Shown here in pieces: positions 16,627 through 24,770 of a DNA stretch of 64,000 nt. Positions within the stretch are counted from its first letter, which is position 1. Each line of letters begins with the position of its first letter. The notes under the pieces are model-generated. The model made no database searches. It was not told where the DNA came from and saw only the letters and a list, made by a program, of their open reading frames with translations. The DNA comes from RYN-133 sp036497285 (GTDB taxonomy: Bacteria; Actinomycetota; Actinomycetes; Mycobacteriales; Jatrophihabitantaceae): positions 1 through 64,000 of the forward strand of contig DASXJR010000121.1 of the NCBI GenBank assembly GCA_036497285.1, read 5' to 3'. Position numbers and translations under genes: made by a program.

Positions 16627-18210
16627 ATGCGATGGCAGTGGCGGGTCTCGGTGCGCGAGCGCGCCGCCACGGTGTCGGTGCGGGTGGCCGCACCGGTGGC
16701 CGTCGCCGCCGGGCTCGTCGCGGCCGCTGCTTTCCCGCGGCTTTCCATCTGGCCGCTCGCGGTCGTCAGTGTCGCCGGACTGTCCTGGGCGGTCGACGGC
16801 CGTCGGGCGCGCACCGGCGCCTGGCTCGGGCTGCTCTACGGGCTGGCGTTCTTCGTCCCCCTGCTGCACTGGACCGGCATCTACGTCGGCGCAGCACCAT
16901 GGCTGATCCTTGCCGGCGCCGAAGCAGGCTTCATGGCTCTGCTCGGCGCGGTGCTGACCGTCGTGCAGCGGTTGCCCGGCCGGGCGTTCTGGGTCGCCTG
17001 CGCCTGGGTGCTGCAGGAAGCGCTGCGCGACCGGTTGCCGTTCGGGGGATTCCCGTGGGGCAGGCTGGCGTTCAGCCAGCAGGACTCGCCACTGCGCTGG
17101 TTCATCGAACTGGGCGGGGCGCCGCTGCTGAGCTTCGCGGTCGCCTTCACCGGCGCCGGGTTGTGGCTGCTCGTGACCACGATCCGCCGCTCGCCCGACG
17201 TCCGCGCGGTGATCGTCGCGCTCGCGCTCGCCGTCGTGCTGCCGGCCGGCGGCGCGCTGTGGGGGCTGGCGGTGTCCGCGCCGTCGACGGCGAACCAACT
17301 CCAGGTCGCGGTCGTGCAGGGCAGCGTGCCCGACCGGGGGCTCGCGTTCGAGGACCGTGCCCGCCAGGTGCTCGACAACCACGTCACGCAGACGCTGCGG
17401 CTGGCCGGGCAGATCCGCTCCGGGCAGGTTCCGCAGCCCGATCTGGTCGTGTGGCCGGAGAACTCCTCCGATGTCGACCCGCTCGTCGACGCGAGCGCCG
17501 CGGCAGAGATCACCCGCGCGGTGCGGGCGGTGCATGCGCCGGTGCTGGTCGGCGCGATCCTCGACGGGCCGGGGCCCGATCACCGCCGCAACGCAGGCAT
17601 CCTCTGGTCGCCAACGCACGGTCCGGGGGCGCAGTACATCAAGCGGCACCCGGTGCCCTTCGCCGAGTACATCCCGCTGCGCAGCATTGCCGAGTCGGTC
17701 AGCTCCGCGGCGAAGCTCGTCACCCAGGACATGGTCGCCGGCAGCGGCAACGGCCTGCTCAAGGGCGGCCCGGCACCGATCGGCGACGTGATCTGTTTCG
17801 AGGTCGCCTACGACGACCTCGTCCAGTCCTCGGTCGCTGCCGGTGCGCAACTGGTCGTCGTGCAGACCAACAACGCCACCTTCGGTCATACCGCCGAGAC
17901 TTACCAGCAGCTGGCGATGAGCCGGCTGCGCGCGATCGAGACCGGACGGACCGTGCTGCAGGCGTCCACGACCGGCGTGTCGGCGATCATCGCGCCGAAC
18001 GGTACGGTCGTGCGGGAGTCGGGGGCGCTGTTCGAGCCCGCGTTGCTGAGCGCGTCCGTCCCGCTCGAGACGCGAACCACGCCCGCGGTCGCGCTCGGCG
18101 CGGTGCCGGAATGGACGCTCGCTGCGCTGGCCGTGCTCGCCGTCGCCGCCGTGGTGGCCTCGGGTGTGGCCACTCGTCAACGTCGCACGCAGGAAGTGGT
18201 AGCAGCATGA
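16627..18210 (+). CDS. lnt: Apolipoprotein N-acyltransferase
   Basis: A 527-residue membrane enzyme that adds the third acyl chain to lipoproteins. An N-terminal block of about six to seven TM helices is followed by a nitrilase-like domain with the catalytic triad visible as Glu in VVWPENSSD, Lys in YIKRHPVPFAEY and Cys in VICFEVAYDD; a last TM helix closes the protein. In Mycobacterium tuberculosis the homologous domain is fused to polyprenol-phosphate mannose synthase; here the two are separate neighbours 61 nt apart. Confidence 0.94.
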   Translation: MRWQWRVSVRERAATVSVRVAAPVAVAAGLVAAAAFPRLSIWPLAVVSVAGLSWAVDGRRARTGAWLGLLYGLAFFVPLLHWTGIYVGAAPWLILAGAEAGFMALLGAVLTVVQRLPGRAFWVACAWVLQEALRDRLPFGGFPWGRLAFSQQDSPLRWFIELGGAPLLSFAVAFTGAGLWLLVTTIRRSPDVRAVIVALALAVVLPAGGALWGLAVSAPSTANQLQVAVVQGSVPDRGLAFEDRARQVLDNHVTQTLRLAGQIRSGQVPQPDLVVWPENSSDVDPLVDASAAAEITRAVRAVHAPVLVGAILDGPGPDHRRNAGILWSPTHGPGAQYIKRHPVPFAEYIPLRSIAESVSSAAKLVTQDMVAGSGNGLLKGGPAPIGDVICFEVAYDDLVQSSVAAGAQLVVVQTNNATFGHTAETYQQLAMSRLRAIETGRTVLQASTTGVSAIIAPNGTVVRESGALFEPALLSASVPLETRTTPAVALGAVPEWTLAALAVLAVAAVVASGVATRQRRTQEVVAA

Positions 18211-18271
18211 CAACCGGAGTAGACGCTCACCTGCGCTTCGCGGGGCCACGCTGTGTTCTTGAGGTGCGCTC

Positions 18272-19012
18272 ATGACAACCGTCCTGGTCGTCGTCCCCAC
18301 CTACAACGAGAGCGAGAACATCGAGCGGATCGTCGAACGGGTCAACGCCGCACTACCCGACGTGCACGTCCTGATCGTCGACGACGCCAGCCCGGACGGC
18401 ACGGGCAAGATCGCGGATCTGCTGGCCGAGCAGGACGAGCGGGTGCATGTGCTGCACCGTCCGGGCAAGGCCGGGCTCGGCGCGGCGTACACCGCCGGGT
18501 TCGACTGGGGCCTGGCGCGCGACTACGACGTGCTCGTCGAGATGGACGCGGACGGGTCGCACGCGCCCGAGCACCTGCCACGGATCCTGGCCGCGCTCAA
18601 GGGCGCCGATGTCGTGCTCGGGTCCCGCTGGGTGCCCGGGGGAGCCGTGGTCAACTGGCCGCGACGCCGCGAACTGCTCTCGCGGGGCGGCAATCTCTAC
18701 ACCCGGCTCGCGCTGGGTCTCGGGCTGCGCGACGCCACCGGCGGCTACCGCGCATACAACCGGGCCGTGCTCGAGTCGATCGACTACAACGCGGTGAGCT
18801 CGCAGGGTTACTGCTTCCAGGTCGACCTCGCCTGGCGTGTGGCGCGGGCAGGCTTTCGCATCGTCGAAGTGCCGATCACCTTTGCCGAGCGCGAACGCGG
18901 TGAATCCAAGATGAGCGGCGCCATCGTGCGCGAGGCATTCCAGCGGGTGACCCGGTGGGGGATCACGCACCGCGCCGGGCAGGTCCGTTCCGCATTACGC
19001 GGCAAGCGTTAA
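18272..19012 (+). CDS. ppm1: Polyprenol monophosphomannose synthase
   Basis: A 246-residue GT2 glycosyltransferase that moves mannose from GDP-mannose to polyprenol phosphate, the donor for lipomannan and protein mannosylation. It opens TTVLVVVPTYNESENIERI, has DDASPDGTG and the metal-binding DADGSH, and ends without TM helices, as in the Dpm domain of actinobacterial Ppm1. It lies downstream of lnt, echoing the fused mycobacterial gene. A strong hairpin follows its stop. Confidence 0.94.
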   Translation: MTTVLVVVPTYNESENIERIVERVNAALPDVHVLIVDDASPDGTGKIADLLAEQDERVHVLHRPGKAGLGAAYTAGFDWGLARDYDVLVEMDADGSHAPEHLPRILAALKGADVVLGSRWVPGGAVVNWPRRRELLSRGGNLYTRLALGLGLRDATGGYRAYNRAVLESIDYNAVSSQGYCFQVDLAWRVARAGFRIVEVPITFAERERGESKMSGAIVREAFQRVTRWGITHRAGQVRSALRGKR

Positions 19013-19014
19013 AC

Positions 19015-19051
19015 AGCGATCGCCCGCACCTCATCGGCGCGGGCGATCGTT
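19015..19051. terminator. Bidirectional terminator hairpin between ppm1 and rbpA
   Basis: CGATCGCCCGC (19017-19027) pairs perfectly with GCGGGCGATCG (19039-19049) around an 11-nt loop, extended by a G-T and an A-T pair. It starts 3 nt after the ppm1 stop and lies in the 54-nt gap between convergent genes. T-rich bases follow only weakly, as is usual in GC-rich actinobacteria. Confidence 0.75.
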
Positions 19052-19066
19052 CGTCTGGTCGAAGTG

Positions 19067-19414
19067 CTATGCGCTCTTCTGGCCGCGACGGGCCCGAAGC
19101 ACGTCCAGCCGCTCGGCGAGCACTTCCTCGAGGTCGGCGATCGAGCGCCGCTCCATCAGCATGTCCCAGTGGGTACGCGCCGGCTTGACCTTCTTGGCCT
19201 CCGGCTCGGGGCCGTCGATCAAGACCCCGTTCGTCCCGTCGAGGCGGCACTCCCACGTCGTGGGAATCTCCGCCTCCTCCGAGAACGGAACGCGGAACTC
19301 GTGGCCACGCTGGCAGCGATAGGCCGCCATGTTGCGCGGCGCGGGCTCTGCGCCGTACTCGGTCTCGTAGCTGATTGCGCCCAGCCGACTTCCACGCAGC
19401 GTGCGATCTGCCAT
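19067..19414 (-). CDS. rbpA: RNA polymerase-binding protein RbpA
   Basis: A 115-residue actinobacterial transcription factor that binds RNA polymerase and group 1/2 sigma factors and stabilises the open complex. Diagnostic features are GSRLGAISYETEYG at the N terminus, the zinc-ribbon-like core (AYRCQRGHEFRVPF...WECRLDG) and the C-terminal sigma-interaction domain (KPARTHWDMLMERRS). The ATG at 19412-19414 is chosen over the GTG nine bases upstream because aggagg then has an 8-nt spacing. Confidence 0.97.
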   Translation of the reverse strand: MADRTLRGSRLGAISYETEYGAEPAPRNMAAYRCQRGHEFRVPFSEEAEIPTTWECRLDGTNGVLIDGPEPEAKKVKPARTHWDMLMERRSIADLEEVLAERLDVLRARRGQKSA

Positions 19415-19454
19415 GATCGACACCTCCTGGATCCTGGGTTTTGTCCTTGACCGG

Positions 19455-19473
19455 TATCGCGAGGTTCGCGATA
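19455..19473. promoter_or_regulatory. Perfect palindrome in the rbpA upstream region
   Basis: TATCGCGA (19455-19462) and TCGCGATA (19466-19473) are perfect inverted repeats with a 3-nt spacer, 41 nt upstream of the rbpA start codon. They could be an operator or a 5'-UTR hairpin. The rest of the 267-nt gap (19415-19681) is relatively AT-rich and probably holds the rbpA promoter; I see no gene in it. Confidence 0.45.
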
Positions 19474-19681
19474 TCCCTACGACGGCTTGTCGCGCGACAT
19501 CAATTGCCGCTGGTTTTCGCCGTTTTCGATCGTTGTGTCTTGCTGCATTTCAACGAGCGAGCATGGTGGATGATTCCCCTTACCAAGTGTCCGGTAACTC
19601 TGTGGCACCGTGATCTCTCAGACTCATCCATGTCGCCGCGGCACTACAACGGCGCCGGACCCCACCTTTTGGAGGCCTGCG

Positions 19682-20128
19682 ATGCGGCTGCGTGACGCCG
19701 TCACCGAGAAGTACGCATCGGACGCGGAATCGGTTGCGTCCGGCCGCAGATCCATAGCTGATCCTCAGGACGTGGTCCTGGCGATCGGAGTGGGCAGGGT
19801 CGCGATCGGCACCACGTTCCTGCTCGCCCCGCGGTTGTCGGTCCGGATCCTCGGCGTCGACACGGCGAGCGCGAAGCGGATGACCTTCCTCGCCCGGATG
19901 ACCGCGGCGCGCGACATCGGCCTCGGCGCGGGCACGCTGGATGCCGCGTCGTCGACAGCCGTCGTGCCTTGGCTGATGGCCGGCGCCGCGGCGGACGCGG
20001 TGGACGCGCTTGCCCTCGCCGGCGCGATGAAGCGAGGCGTCGTCCGCGGCGTCCCGGCGGCGGGGACGGTCGTCGGCGCGGCGATGGTGGCGGCCGTCGG
20101 GGTATGGGCCGCGCGCGCGGTCAGGTGA
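19682..20128 (+). CDS. Small hypothetical membrane protein
   Basis: A 148-residue protein of unknown function. The ATG follows a strong ggagg with 6-nt spacing. Hydrophobic stretches occur at VVLAIGVGRVAIGTTFLLAP, in the middle (AARDIGLGAGTLDAAS...VVPWLMAGAAADAVDALAL) and at the C terminus (GTVVGAAMVAAVGVWAARAV), giving three or four TM helices. The layout resembles DUF4267-type membrane proteins, but no diagnostic motif is present. It is on the same strand as the gamma-glutamyltransferase, 75 nt upstream. Confidence 0.75.
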   Translation: MRLRDAVTEKYASDAESVASGRRSIADPQDVVLAIGVGRVAIGTTFLLAPRLSVRILGVDTASAKRMTFLARMTAARDIGLGAGTLDAASSTAVVPWLMAGAAADAVDALALAGAMKRGVVRGVPAAGTVVGAAMVAAVGVWAARAVR

Positions 20129-20203
20129 GCCCGAGTTCATCCGATCCGGCGAAATCGGGCAAATGCCGATATAACGCGCGCGCGGTGGGGTAAGGGACCG
20201 CTC

Positions 20204-22033
20204 GTGAGAACCCGTCTCGCCGCGGGTGCCGCGGCCGCCGTCCTGACTGTCACCGCCTTCATGCCGGCGCAGGCCGGTATGGCAGCGCACCCGACATCCG
20301 ACCAAGGCAAACAACCGGTCGCGGTCGGCTCGGGCGGAGCGGTCACCTCCGCCGATCTCGACGCGAGCCGGGCAGGCATCCGGGTGTTGCGGGACGGCGG
20401 CAACGCGATCGACGCCGCGGTGGCGACGGCAAGCGCGCTCGGCGTGAGCGAGCCGTTCGTGGCCGGTCCGGGCGGGGGCGGTTTCATGGTCGTCTACCTG
20501 GCCAAACAGCATCGCGTGGTGACGATCGACGGCCGGGAGAAGTGTCCCGCCGGGTGTTCCGAGACGATGTTCCAGGATTCGTCCGGCAATCCGATGGATT
20601 TCGAGCACGCCCGTCGCTCGGGCCTCTCGGTCGGCGTGCCGGGCATGGTCGACACCTGGGCGAACGCGGTCTCGCAGTACGGCAAATTCGACTTCGCCCG
20701 TGACCTGCAGCCGGCGATCCGATTGGCCCAGCAGGGCTTCGTCGTGGACAAGAACTTCCAGCAGCAGGAGCAGGTGTCGCTGCCGGACCTGCAGTCGTTC
20801 ACCAGCAGCCGCAAGCTGTTCCTGACCGCGGACGGTCAGCCGCTGCCGATCGGAACGGTGCTGCGCAATCCCGATCTCGCCCGCACGTACACCCAGCTCG
20901 CTGCGCACGGCCCGTCCTACCTCTATGACGGGGCGCTGGGAAGCGACATCGCGCAGGCGGTGCAGCACCCGCCGGTGTCCGGGTCGAGCGATTTCCCGAT
21001 CATGCCGGGGTTCATGACCCGTCAGGACCTCGCCGACTACACCGCACCGAACCGCACTCCGACGCACGTCAACTACCGCGGGCTGGACGTGTACGGCATG
21101 GCACCGCCGTCGTCCGGCGGCATCACGGTGGGCGAGGCGCTGAACATCCTGTCGCACTGGAACCTCGCCGGCGAGCCACGGGTACAGGCGTTGTTCCAGT
21201 ACCTCGAGGCGTCGCGGCTGGCCTTCGCCGACCGAAATGCCTACATCGGCGACAGTGACTACGTGGACGTGCCGCAGCACGGCCTGCTCGATCCGAACTA
21301 CGCCGCGACCCGGTCGTGCCTGATCACCGATCACGCGCTGAGCTCGCCGGCAGCGCCGGGGAACCCGTACCCGCCCTACGGCGGATGCGGATCGACCTCG
21401 ACCCGAGGTCAAGCCGATCACGAGGGCATGCACACCAATCACCTGGTCACCGTGGACCGCTGGGGCAATGTCGTCAGCTACACGAACACCATCGAGCAGA
21501 TCGCCGGCAGCGGAATCACCGTGCCGGGGCGCGGCTTCCTGCTCAACAACGAGATGACCGATTTCGACTTCGCCCCGCCGCCGTCCGGCGCTTACGACCC
21601 GAACCTGCCCGCGGCGGGGAAGCGGCCGCGCTCGAGCATGTCGCCGACCATCGTGTTGAAGAACGGCGCGTTCGACTTCGCGGTCGGTTCGCCCGGCGGT
21701 TCGACGATCATCACGACGGTCTTGCAGATCCTGCTGAACCACATCGACTTCGGGATGCCGCTGACCGACGCGATCTGGGCGCCGCGCGTCTCGCAACGCA
21801 ATTCGGCGACCAGTCAGGCCGAGCTGGAGTTCTATGACAGCGATCTCGCCAAACAGCTGCACGACCAGTACGGCGAGTCGTTCTCGTTGGTGACCGGCGC
21901 GCAGGCGCCACTGCTGACCTACATCGGCGACGCAACGGGCGTGCAGTCGCTCGGCGGTGACCGCTATCAGGCGGTTGCCGAAAAGGTCCGCGAGGGCGGC
22001 GGATCCGCCCTGGTCGTCCAGCCCACCGGCTGA
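20204..22033 (+). CDS. ggt: Secreted gamma-glutamyltransferase
   Basis: A 609-residue Ntn-hydrolase that cleaves gamma-glutamyl amides. An N-terminal signal peptide (AAAAVLTVTAFMPAQA) is visible. The enzyme opens AVGSGGAVTSADLDASRAGI and carries FVAGPGGGGFMVVYL; the autoprocessing Thr is in GMHTNHLVTVDRWGN, and GSPGGSTIITTVLQ is the glutamate-binding SSP/GG region. GTG at 20204 follows aaggga. The actinobacterial substrate may be an amide other than glutathione. The stop codon lies inside the first copy of a 55-bp tandem repeat. Confidence 0.92.
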   Translation: MRTRLAAGAAAAVLTVTAFMPAQAGMAAHPTSDQGKQPVAVGSGGAVTSADLDASRAGIRVLRDGGNAIDAAVATASALGVSEPFVAGPGGGGFMVVYLAKQHRVVTIDGREKCPAGCSETMFQDSSGNPMDFEHARRSGLSVGVPGMVDTWANAVSQYGKFDFARDLQPAIRLAQQGFVVDKNFQQQEQVSLPDLQSFTSSRKLFLTADGQPLPIGTVLRNPDLARTYTQLAAHGPSYLYDGALGSDIAQAVQHPPVSGSSDFPIMPGFMTRQDLADYTAPNRTPTHVNYRGLDVYGMAPPSSGGITVGEALNILSHWNLAGEPRVQALFQYLEASRLAFADRNAYIGDSDYVDVPQHGLLDPNYAATRSCLITDHALSSPAAPGNPYPPYGGCGSTSTRGQADHEGMHTNHLVTVDRWGNVVSYTNTIEQIAGSGITVPGRGFLLNNEMTDFDFAPPPSGAYDPNLPAAGKRPRSSMSPTIVLKNGAFDFAVGSPGGSTIITTVLQILLNHIDFGMPLTDAIWAPRVSQRNSATSQAELEFYDSDLAKQLHDQYGESFSLVTGAQAPLLTYIGDATGVQSLGGDRYQAVAEKVREGGGSALVVQPTG

Positions 22034-22135
22034 GCCACCCCACGAAATCGCCTGGAAAGCGTGGCGATTCCGCGAGGACCCCGGCTGAGCCACCCCACGA
22101 AATCGCCTGGAAAGCGTGGCGATTCCGCGAGGACC
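22026..22135. repeat. Two-copy 55-bp tandem duplication over the ggt stop codon
   Basis: Positions 22026-22080 and 22081-22135 are identical 55-bp copies, and the first 8 bases of a third copy follow. The first copy contains the ggt stop codon (22031-22033). Each copy has AATCGCC and GGCGATT as inverted arms around a 10-nt loop (22046-22069 and 22101-22124), so the duplication doubles a possible terminator hairpin. It separates ggt from minus-strand genes. Confidence 0.9.
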
Positions 22136-22148
22136 CCGGCTGATCGGG

Positions 22149-22384
22149 TCAGAGGATGGCGGGGCTTCGTTGCCGGCGGGCTCGACCGCGCGTCGTCTTG
22201 TCGACAAACAGACTTGTCAAGAAAGAGACAGCGAGCAGCGTGCCCGCGCCGATGTACGCGATCGCCACCCGACCGACCACACCCGGCCGCGCTCCGCAGC
22301 GGCCGACAGGACGCCGCGCTGGCCGTGTACACGAACAGGCTTCCGGGCGCGACCGGGACGCCGAACAGGTGCGCCCGGCCGTGC
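22149..22384 (-). pseudogene. Frameshifted membrane-protein fragment downstream of GDPD
   Basis: After the GDPD stop, coding-like sequence continues on the minus strand but in two frames. One frame gives HLFGVPVAPGSLFVYTASAA; another, about 20 codons later, gives VVGRVAIAYIGAGTLLAVSF then LTSLFVDKTTRG. Together they look like the last two TM helices of a transporter or small membrane protein, broken by a frameshift near 22290-22310. A GTG overlapping the GDPD stop would open a 78-residue frame whose first half has atypical codon use. It is therefore scored as a remnant; a sequencing error or an intact short gene cannot be excluded. Confidence 0.35.
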
Positions 22385-23122
22385 TCACTGCCACTGGCCG
22401 CGCTCCTGCAGTACCTCTCGCAACATGTCCGCGCGATCGGTCATGATGCCGTCCACGCCCAGGTCGAGCAACCGATCCATCTCTCTGCGCCGGTTGACCG
22501 TGTAGGCGATCAACGGCAGCCCGGCGGCGTGCGCCGCATGCACGTACCGGCGGCCGATGAAGGGGCGCCCACCCACTGTGGCAGGTGCCTCGACACAGCC
22601 GGCGCCGCGGGCGCGGGCCCGCCCGGCGACGCGCAGCGACACCACCGCAGCCGGACCGTAGGACGTACACAGGCCCGCACCGAAGGCGCGTCGCACGGCC
22701 GTGATCCGCCGTGTCGCGAACGCGCCGATGCACACGCGGTCGGCGCTTCCGGTTCGGCGCACGACATCGATCGTCGGTTGGATCGCCCGACTCGACTTCA
22801 CGTCGACGTTGATCCGAGTGTGCGGCCAGGTGCTCAGGACGTCCGCGAGCAGGGCGATCGGCTCGCGTCCGGCGACCCGGGCCCGGCGCGCCACCGCCCA
22901 CGGGATCGTGTCGAGCCGGCCCCGGTGATCGGTCAGCCGATCGAGGGTGGCGTCGTGGAAGGCGAGCGCGACCCCGTCCGCCGTGACCCGCACGTCCGTC
23001 TCGAGGTAGGTGTAGCCGAGGTCGACCGCGCGTTGAAAGGCGGTCATCGTGTTCTCGTCCCCGTCCGGGGAGTATCCCCGGTGGGCGAACGCGTACGGCC
23101 TCGGCCCGTCCAGGAACGCCAC
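22385..23122 (-). CDS. Glycerophosphodiester phosphodiesterase
   Basis: A 245-residue GDPD enzyme hydrolysing glycerophosphodiesters to sn-glycerol 3-phosphate and an alcohol. The signature is intact: AFAHRGYSPDGDENTMTAFQ (catalytic His/Arg, Glu), ETDVRVTADGVALAFHDATL (Glu/Asp metal ligands and second His), then the barrel strand AYTVNRRREMDRLLDLGVDG and final MTD. No signal peptide is seen, so it is cytoplasmic. The GTG start lies 3 nt after the DUF885 gene stop, indicating an operon. Confidence 0.93.
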   Translation of the reverse strand: MAFLDGPRPYAFAHRGYSPDGDENTMTAFQRAVDLGYTYLETDVRVTADGVALAFHDATLDRLTDHRGRLDTIPWAVARRARVAGREPIALLADVLSTWPHTRINVDVKSSRAIQPTIDVVRRTGSADRVCIGAFATRRITAVRRAFGAGLCTSYGPAAVVSLRVAGRARARGAGCVEAPATVGGRPFIGRRYVHAAHAAGLPLIAYTVNRRREMDRLLDLGVDGIMTDRADMLREVLQERGQWQ

Positions 23123-23125
23123 CGA

Positions 23126-24760
23126 CTACCGACCGAGCAACAAGGTCCGAAGATGCCGTACCGGCGGCGAGCCGTGCCCGAGGATCGCGTCGTGCAGGTC
23201 GCGCTCGCTCTGACCCGGACGGGCGGTGCGCAGCTCCTGCGCCAGGTCGCGCACCTCGCAATAGCCGACGTAGTAGGTGCACAGCTGCGTGGAGGTCAGC
23301 TGCACGCGCTGCCACTTCTCGGCCGATTCGCCCTCCTCCTGGAACCCGCGTTCGAGCATGAGCCGCATCGCGTCGGCCTCGTCGAGCTCGTGGCAGTGGA
23401 ACCGGATGTCGAGAATCGTGTTGAGCGTGGTCCGCAGCTGCATCTTGAGCTGCTGCATGCGCAGTGCCGAGGCCGCGCGCTCGGAGACATCGCGCCGGTA
23501 GCCGCTGCGGGCCATCAGCTCCTCCGCGTAGACGGCCCAGCCCTCGATGAACGAGCCGCTGCCGAACACCGCACGGATCGGCGTGGTCGCCCGATGCCGG
23601 TTCGAGTGCATCAGCTGCAGCGCGTGCCCGGGCATCGCCTCGTGCACGGTGAGGTTCTGCAGCATGTGCAGGTTGTACTCGCGGAAGTACGACGCGATGC
23701 GTTGCTCGCTCCAGCCCTCGGGCGTCGGCGACACGGCGAACTGAGTCGGCAGTGGCGCGGTCTCGAGCGGGCCGGACGGGTTGCAATATGCGCCTGCGAT
23801 GCCGCGGTCGATCTCGGGCATCTCGATGACCTCGACCGGGTCGTCGTACACCGTCAGCAGGTCACGGTCGCGCACGAACGTGGTCATCTCGATGAGCGCG
23901 GCGCGACACACGTCCAGGATGGTGTCGTCGGTGGCCACCTCGCGGGCGAGCTCGTCGAGCACCTGGCGCACCGTTCCTGCGTCGGGATCGGCGACGCCGG
24001 CGAAGCGACCGGCCTCGGCGGCGATCTCCGCACCGATCCGGTCGAGGTCGTCCTCGGCGCGCGCGAGGAGCCCGTCCGGCTCGAAGTCGGTATCGAGGGT
24101 GAGGGCGAGCTTCGCGCGGAACAGGTCCGGTCCGATGCGCGCGCTGTGCGTCGCGTTCACGAGCCGGTCACGCAGCCAGGCGCGGTGCTCCTCGACGGCC
24201 GCATGCGCTCGTTCGGCGTCGGCGCCGAGCGATCCGTCGGCCTCGGCGGCGAGCTCGGGCAGGGCGGTGTCGATCAGCCCGAGTGTGCCGCCCAGCTGCA
24301 TGATCGCCGTCTCAGCGTGGATGCGGGACAACGTGCCGAGCCGGGCGCGTGCCGCCGCTAGAAACGTCGGCACGGCACTGAGGCGGGCGCGCGCCGCGTC
24401 GAGTCGCTGCGCCGCCGGCGCGAACGGCCGTGACACCAGCGAGTACAACGCCGTTCCGGGGTTGTGCGTCATGGCGTCCCACTCCGCCTCGTGCAGGTGC
24501 TCCAGTTCGAGCAGCTCGGTGCGCAGCGCCGTCCGCAGCACCTGGGCGTCGACGTCCTCCTCGACGCCGACGGTCGCCACACCGTCCAGCTCGGTGAGCT
24601 GCTCGCGCACCCGTGCGGCCCGGGCGGCGGCGGCCTCCGGAGACGGGTCGTCGAGTCGCGCGTCGTAGTCGTGCGCGCCGAGCAGGGTCGCCTCGACGGG
24701 CTGCCGATCGAGCCAGGAAGCGAGCGTGGTGGTCGCGAAGTCGGGAAAGGGGGAACTCAC
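23126..24760 (-). CDS. DUF885-family putative metallopeptidase
   Basis: A 544-residue protein of the DUF885 family, often annotated as uncharacterised zinc-dependent (carboxy)peptidase. The key motif HEAMPGHALQL (HExxGH-like) is at about residue 385 and is followed by a conserved FIEGWAVYAEELM helix giving the third ligand. No signal peptide is visible. GTG at 24758-24760 is used, lying 10 nt after the acyl-CoA ligase stop; an upstream ATG at 24808 would overlap that gene. The physiological substrate is unknown. Confidence 0.85.
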   Translation of the reverse strand: MSSPFPDFATTTLASWLDRQPVEATLLGAHDYDARLDDPSPEAAAARAARVREQLTELDGVATVGVEEDVDAQVLRTALRTELLELEHLHEAEWDAMTHNPGTALYSLVSRPFAPAAQRLDAARARLSAVPTFLAAARARLGTLSRIHAETAIMQLGGTLGLIDTALPELAAEADGSLGADAERAHAAVEEHRAWLRDRLVNATHSARIGPDLFRAKLALTLDTDFEPDGLLARAEDDLDRIGAEIAAEAGRFAGVADPDAGTVRQVLDELAREVATDDTILDVCRAALIEMTTFVRDRDLLTVYDDPVEVIEMPEIDRGIAGAYCNPSGPLETAPLPTQFAVSPTPEGWSEQRIASYFREYNLHMLQNLTVHEAMPGHALQLMHSNRHRATTPIRAVFGSGSFIEGWAVYAEELMARSGYRRDVSERAASALRMQQLKMQLRTTLNTILDIRFHCHELDEADAMRLMLERGFQEEGESAEKWQRVQLTSTQLCTYYVGYCEVRDLAQELRTARPGQSERDLHDAILGHGSPPVRHLRTLLLGR

Positions 24761-24770
24761 CCGACAGACA

